Positions 50,061 to 51,377 of a stretch of DNA of 51,377 bases are shown one piece after another (position 1 is the stretch's first letter; the number at the start of each line of letters is the position of its first letter). The DNA lies in NCBI GenBank assembly GCA_016926805.1, contig JAFGNV010000125.1, positions 1 through 51,377 on the forward strand, written 5' to 3'. This DNA is from Anaerolineae bacterium (lineage in GTDB: Bacteria; Chloroflexota; Anaerolineae; 4572-78; J111). The translations under genes and the position numbers were made by a program. Under the pieces are notes generated by a model. It made no database searches. It saw only the letters and a list, made by a program, of their open reading frames with translations, and had not been told where the DNA came from.

Positions 50061-51014
50061 ATGGAACAGACAATTCAGATTCTCAACCAGGTTTTACCTA
50101 TTCTTTTTCTCATTTCGTTGGGTTATTGGACTCGCCGCAAGAATTTTTTGGTCGAGACTACAATTGAAGAGTTACGAAAGATTGTAGTGAACTTTGCGCT
50201 ACCAGCGGTACTTTTTATTTCATTTCTGAATGTTGAATTGAAGTCGTCCTATTTTGTCATTTTTGGTTTTACATTTTTGCTCTGTGTCTTACTATTTCTG
50301 CTGGGAAAATTAATCAGAAGGCAATTGGATATTCGATATTCCTACTTTCCATATCTTACCACGGGCTTTGAATATGGGATGTTAGGAATCAGCCTTTTTG
50401 GGGCTGCCTATGGTATAGAGAAGATTGGTTACATTGCTGTGGTAGACCTGGGGCACGAGATCTTCATCTGGTTTGTATTTCTGCCTTTACTTTTGGTAAA
50501 ACGCGATGGGGGGCAAAATCCCAAAGAGGTAGCCAGGTCTTTCCTATCCGCGCCAGTCGTCATAGCTATCTTGGCCGGTATTCTTTTCAATCTTTTGGGG
50601 GCACAAGAATTGCTTTATCAATTACCTGTTACGGGTGCTTTAATGGCCGTTTTTGAATTTCTGGGCAATCTCACGGTTCCCCTGATCTTGATTATCGTTG
50701 GGTATGGCATTAAAATCAATCGCGCTGGCCTGGGGGATGCTTTGCTTGTAGCGATAATTCGTTTAGGTATTTTGATCCCCCTGGCTCTGATTTTGAATTT
50801 CTATTTGATTCGGGGTTTATTACAGTTGGATAAGTTATTTGAGGCTGCTTTGTTCACCCTACTTGTTTTACCACCCCCCTTTATTATTCCCCTATATACA
50901 GCTTCAGACTTGAGTATTGAGGAAAAACAGTACATCAATAATGTACTGACGATACACACCATAATTTCAGTAACCATTTTTTTGATATATTTTGTTATGA
51001 ATCCGTTGTTATAA
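50061..51014 (+). CDS. AEC-family (auxin efflux carrier-like) membrane transporter
   Basis: The 317-residue protein shows about ten hydrophobic segments in two five-segment halves, with the family patterns ILPILFLISLGYWTRR near the start (as LPILFLISLGYWTRR), FALPAVLFISF in segment two and PLILIIVGYGIK in the second half. Bacterial members move small organic acids or other solutes. GC content is lower than in the purine region. The substrate cannot be deduced. It follows the RAYT remnant after 128 bases. Confidence 0.88.
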   Translation: MEQTIQILNQVLPILFLISLGYWTRRKNFLVETTIEELRKIVVNFALPAVLFISFLNVELKSSYFVIFGFTFLLCVLLFLLGKLIRRQLDIRYSYFPYLTTGFEYGMLGISLFGAAYGIEKIGYIAVVDLGHEIFIWFVFLPLLLVKRDGGQNPKEVARSFLSAPVVIAILAGILFNLLGAQELLYQLPVTGALMAVFEFLGNLTVPLILIIVGYGIKINRAGLGDALLVAIIRLGILIPLALILNFYLIRGLLQLDKLFEAALFTLLVLPPPFIIPLYTASDLSIEEKQYINNVLTIHTIISVTIFLIYFVMNPLL

Positions 51015-51157
51015 ACCGAAATGGCAAGACGACGGGGAGGTTTATATTTTACCGTAATGGCCGCCCCGCAAGGCAGCGAACGGCCCAAGCAAGATTTTTG
51101 ATGGGGGTCACTTTGTAAGTGATGAAGAGTCTTTGACATGTTATTCCGAGGGAGCCA

Positions 51158-51188
51158 CACCTGACAGGTTTTTGAAACCTGTCAGGTG
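51158..51188. repeat. Perfect palindrome, second copy of the purL-type repeat
   Basis: CACCTGACAGGTTT (51158-51171), a TTG loop and AAACCTGTCAGGTG (51175-51188) make a 14-bp stem. The core ACCTGACAGGTTT/AAACCTGTCAGGT is the same as the palindrome inside purL at 6298-6330. Confidence 0.9.
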
Positions 51189-51217
51189 TTCAATCCTACA
51201 AAGACATTCTATGTCAT

Positions 51218-51289
51218 TATACTCAACAGCGTCATAAAATAACACAAATCCGCAGAGAATCTTGTTACTTTTTAATGCTGTTGAGTATA
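51218..51289. repeat. Terminal inverted repeat element near the window end
   Basis: TATACTCAACAGC (51218-51230) and GCTGTTGAGTATA (51277-51289) are exact complements; pairing continues imperfectly inward (TCATAAAATAACA with TGTTACTTTTTAATG). A 72-bp palindromic element with no gene, possibly a MITE. The remaining 51290-51377 shows nothing I can name. Confidence 0.7.
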
Positions 51290-51377
51290 GTAGCGTAAGA
51301 TTTGCACAAACAAGTGCAGAAACAAGGAAATTCAGTAAAAAGTAGAACTTTTGAATAAGGGCAGGGGTAGTTGTAGA

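Overview
The window reads as a chromosomal segment of a Chloroflexota bacterium, probably of the Anaerolineae/Caldilineae kind. This is inferred from protein character and gene content; no rRNA or tRNA gene is present to prove it. Supporting signs are a single-chain PurS-S-L-Q type FGAM synthase, a class II-like PurC, a cytoplasmic hybrid histidine kinase ending in an AraC-type HTH, a lipoprotein binding protein with a long Ala/Glu/Pro linker, and many short palindromes and heptamer repeats between and inside genes.

Region 1 (1-2338, +) holds the last codons of an upstream gene, then DppB- and DppC-type permeases of a peptide/nickel-class ABC importer, closed by a clear terminator. Region 2 (2339-16452, +) is a purine biosynthesis block: guaB, purL, purC, purF, purE, purD, purM, a HAD phosphatase and purN. 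Between purL and purC lie a small membrane protein and two decayed genes, one of them a frameshifted N-terminal piece of PRPP synthetase. purL carries at least four in-frame repeat-like insertions, all placed in loops or linkers.

Region 3 (16481-28678, -) is the most interesting. A six-gene operon couples a sugar-type ABC importer (binding lipoprotein, ATPase, permease) to two uroporphyrinogen-decarboxylase-like proteins and a pterin-binding methyltransferase-like protein. Upstream are a soluble one-protein hybrid regulator with a periplasmic-binding-protein-like sensor domain, a ribokinase and a Nif3-like protein. The enzymes resemble corrinoid-dependent methyl transfer systems, so the operon may import a methylated sugar-like compound and pass its methyl group to tetrahydrofolate. 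No corrinoid protein gene is in the window, and the substrate is unknown.

Region 4 (28921-38589, mostly -) is a catabolic and housekeeping stretch: an alpha/beta hydrolase, a gamma-glutamyltransferase-like protein, two cytoplasmic cysteine-type sulfatases, a dual-specificity-type phosphatase, a small unrecognised protein, a nucleoside phosphorylase, a heptamer tandem array and argS with an altered HIGH motif.

Region 5 (38590-51377, +) has a Ser/Thr kinase-ATPase-TPR protein, an orphan DNA methyltransferase, gyrA, a MITE-like element inserted exactly at the gyrA stop codon, cdsA, an AT-richer two-gene module containing an Mrr-like nuclease (candidate defence module), a REP/RAYT transposase remnant, an AEC-family permease and two terminal palindromes.
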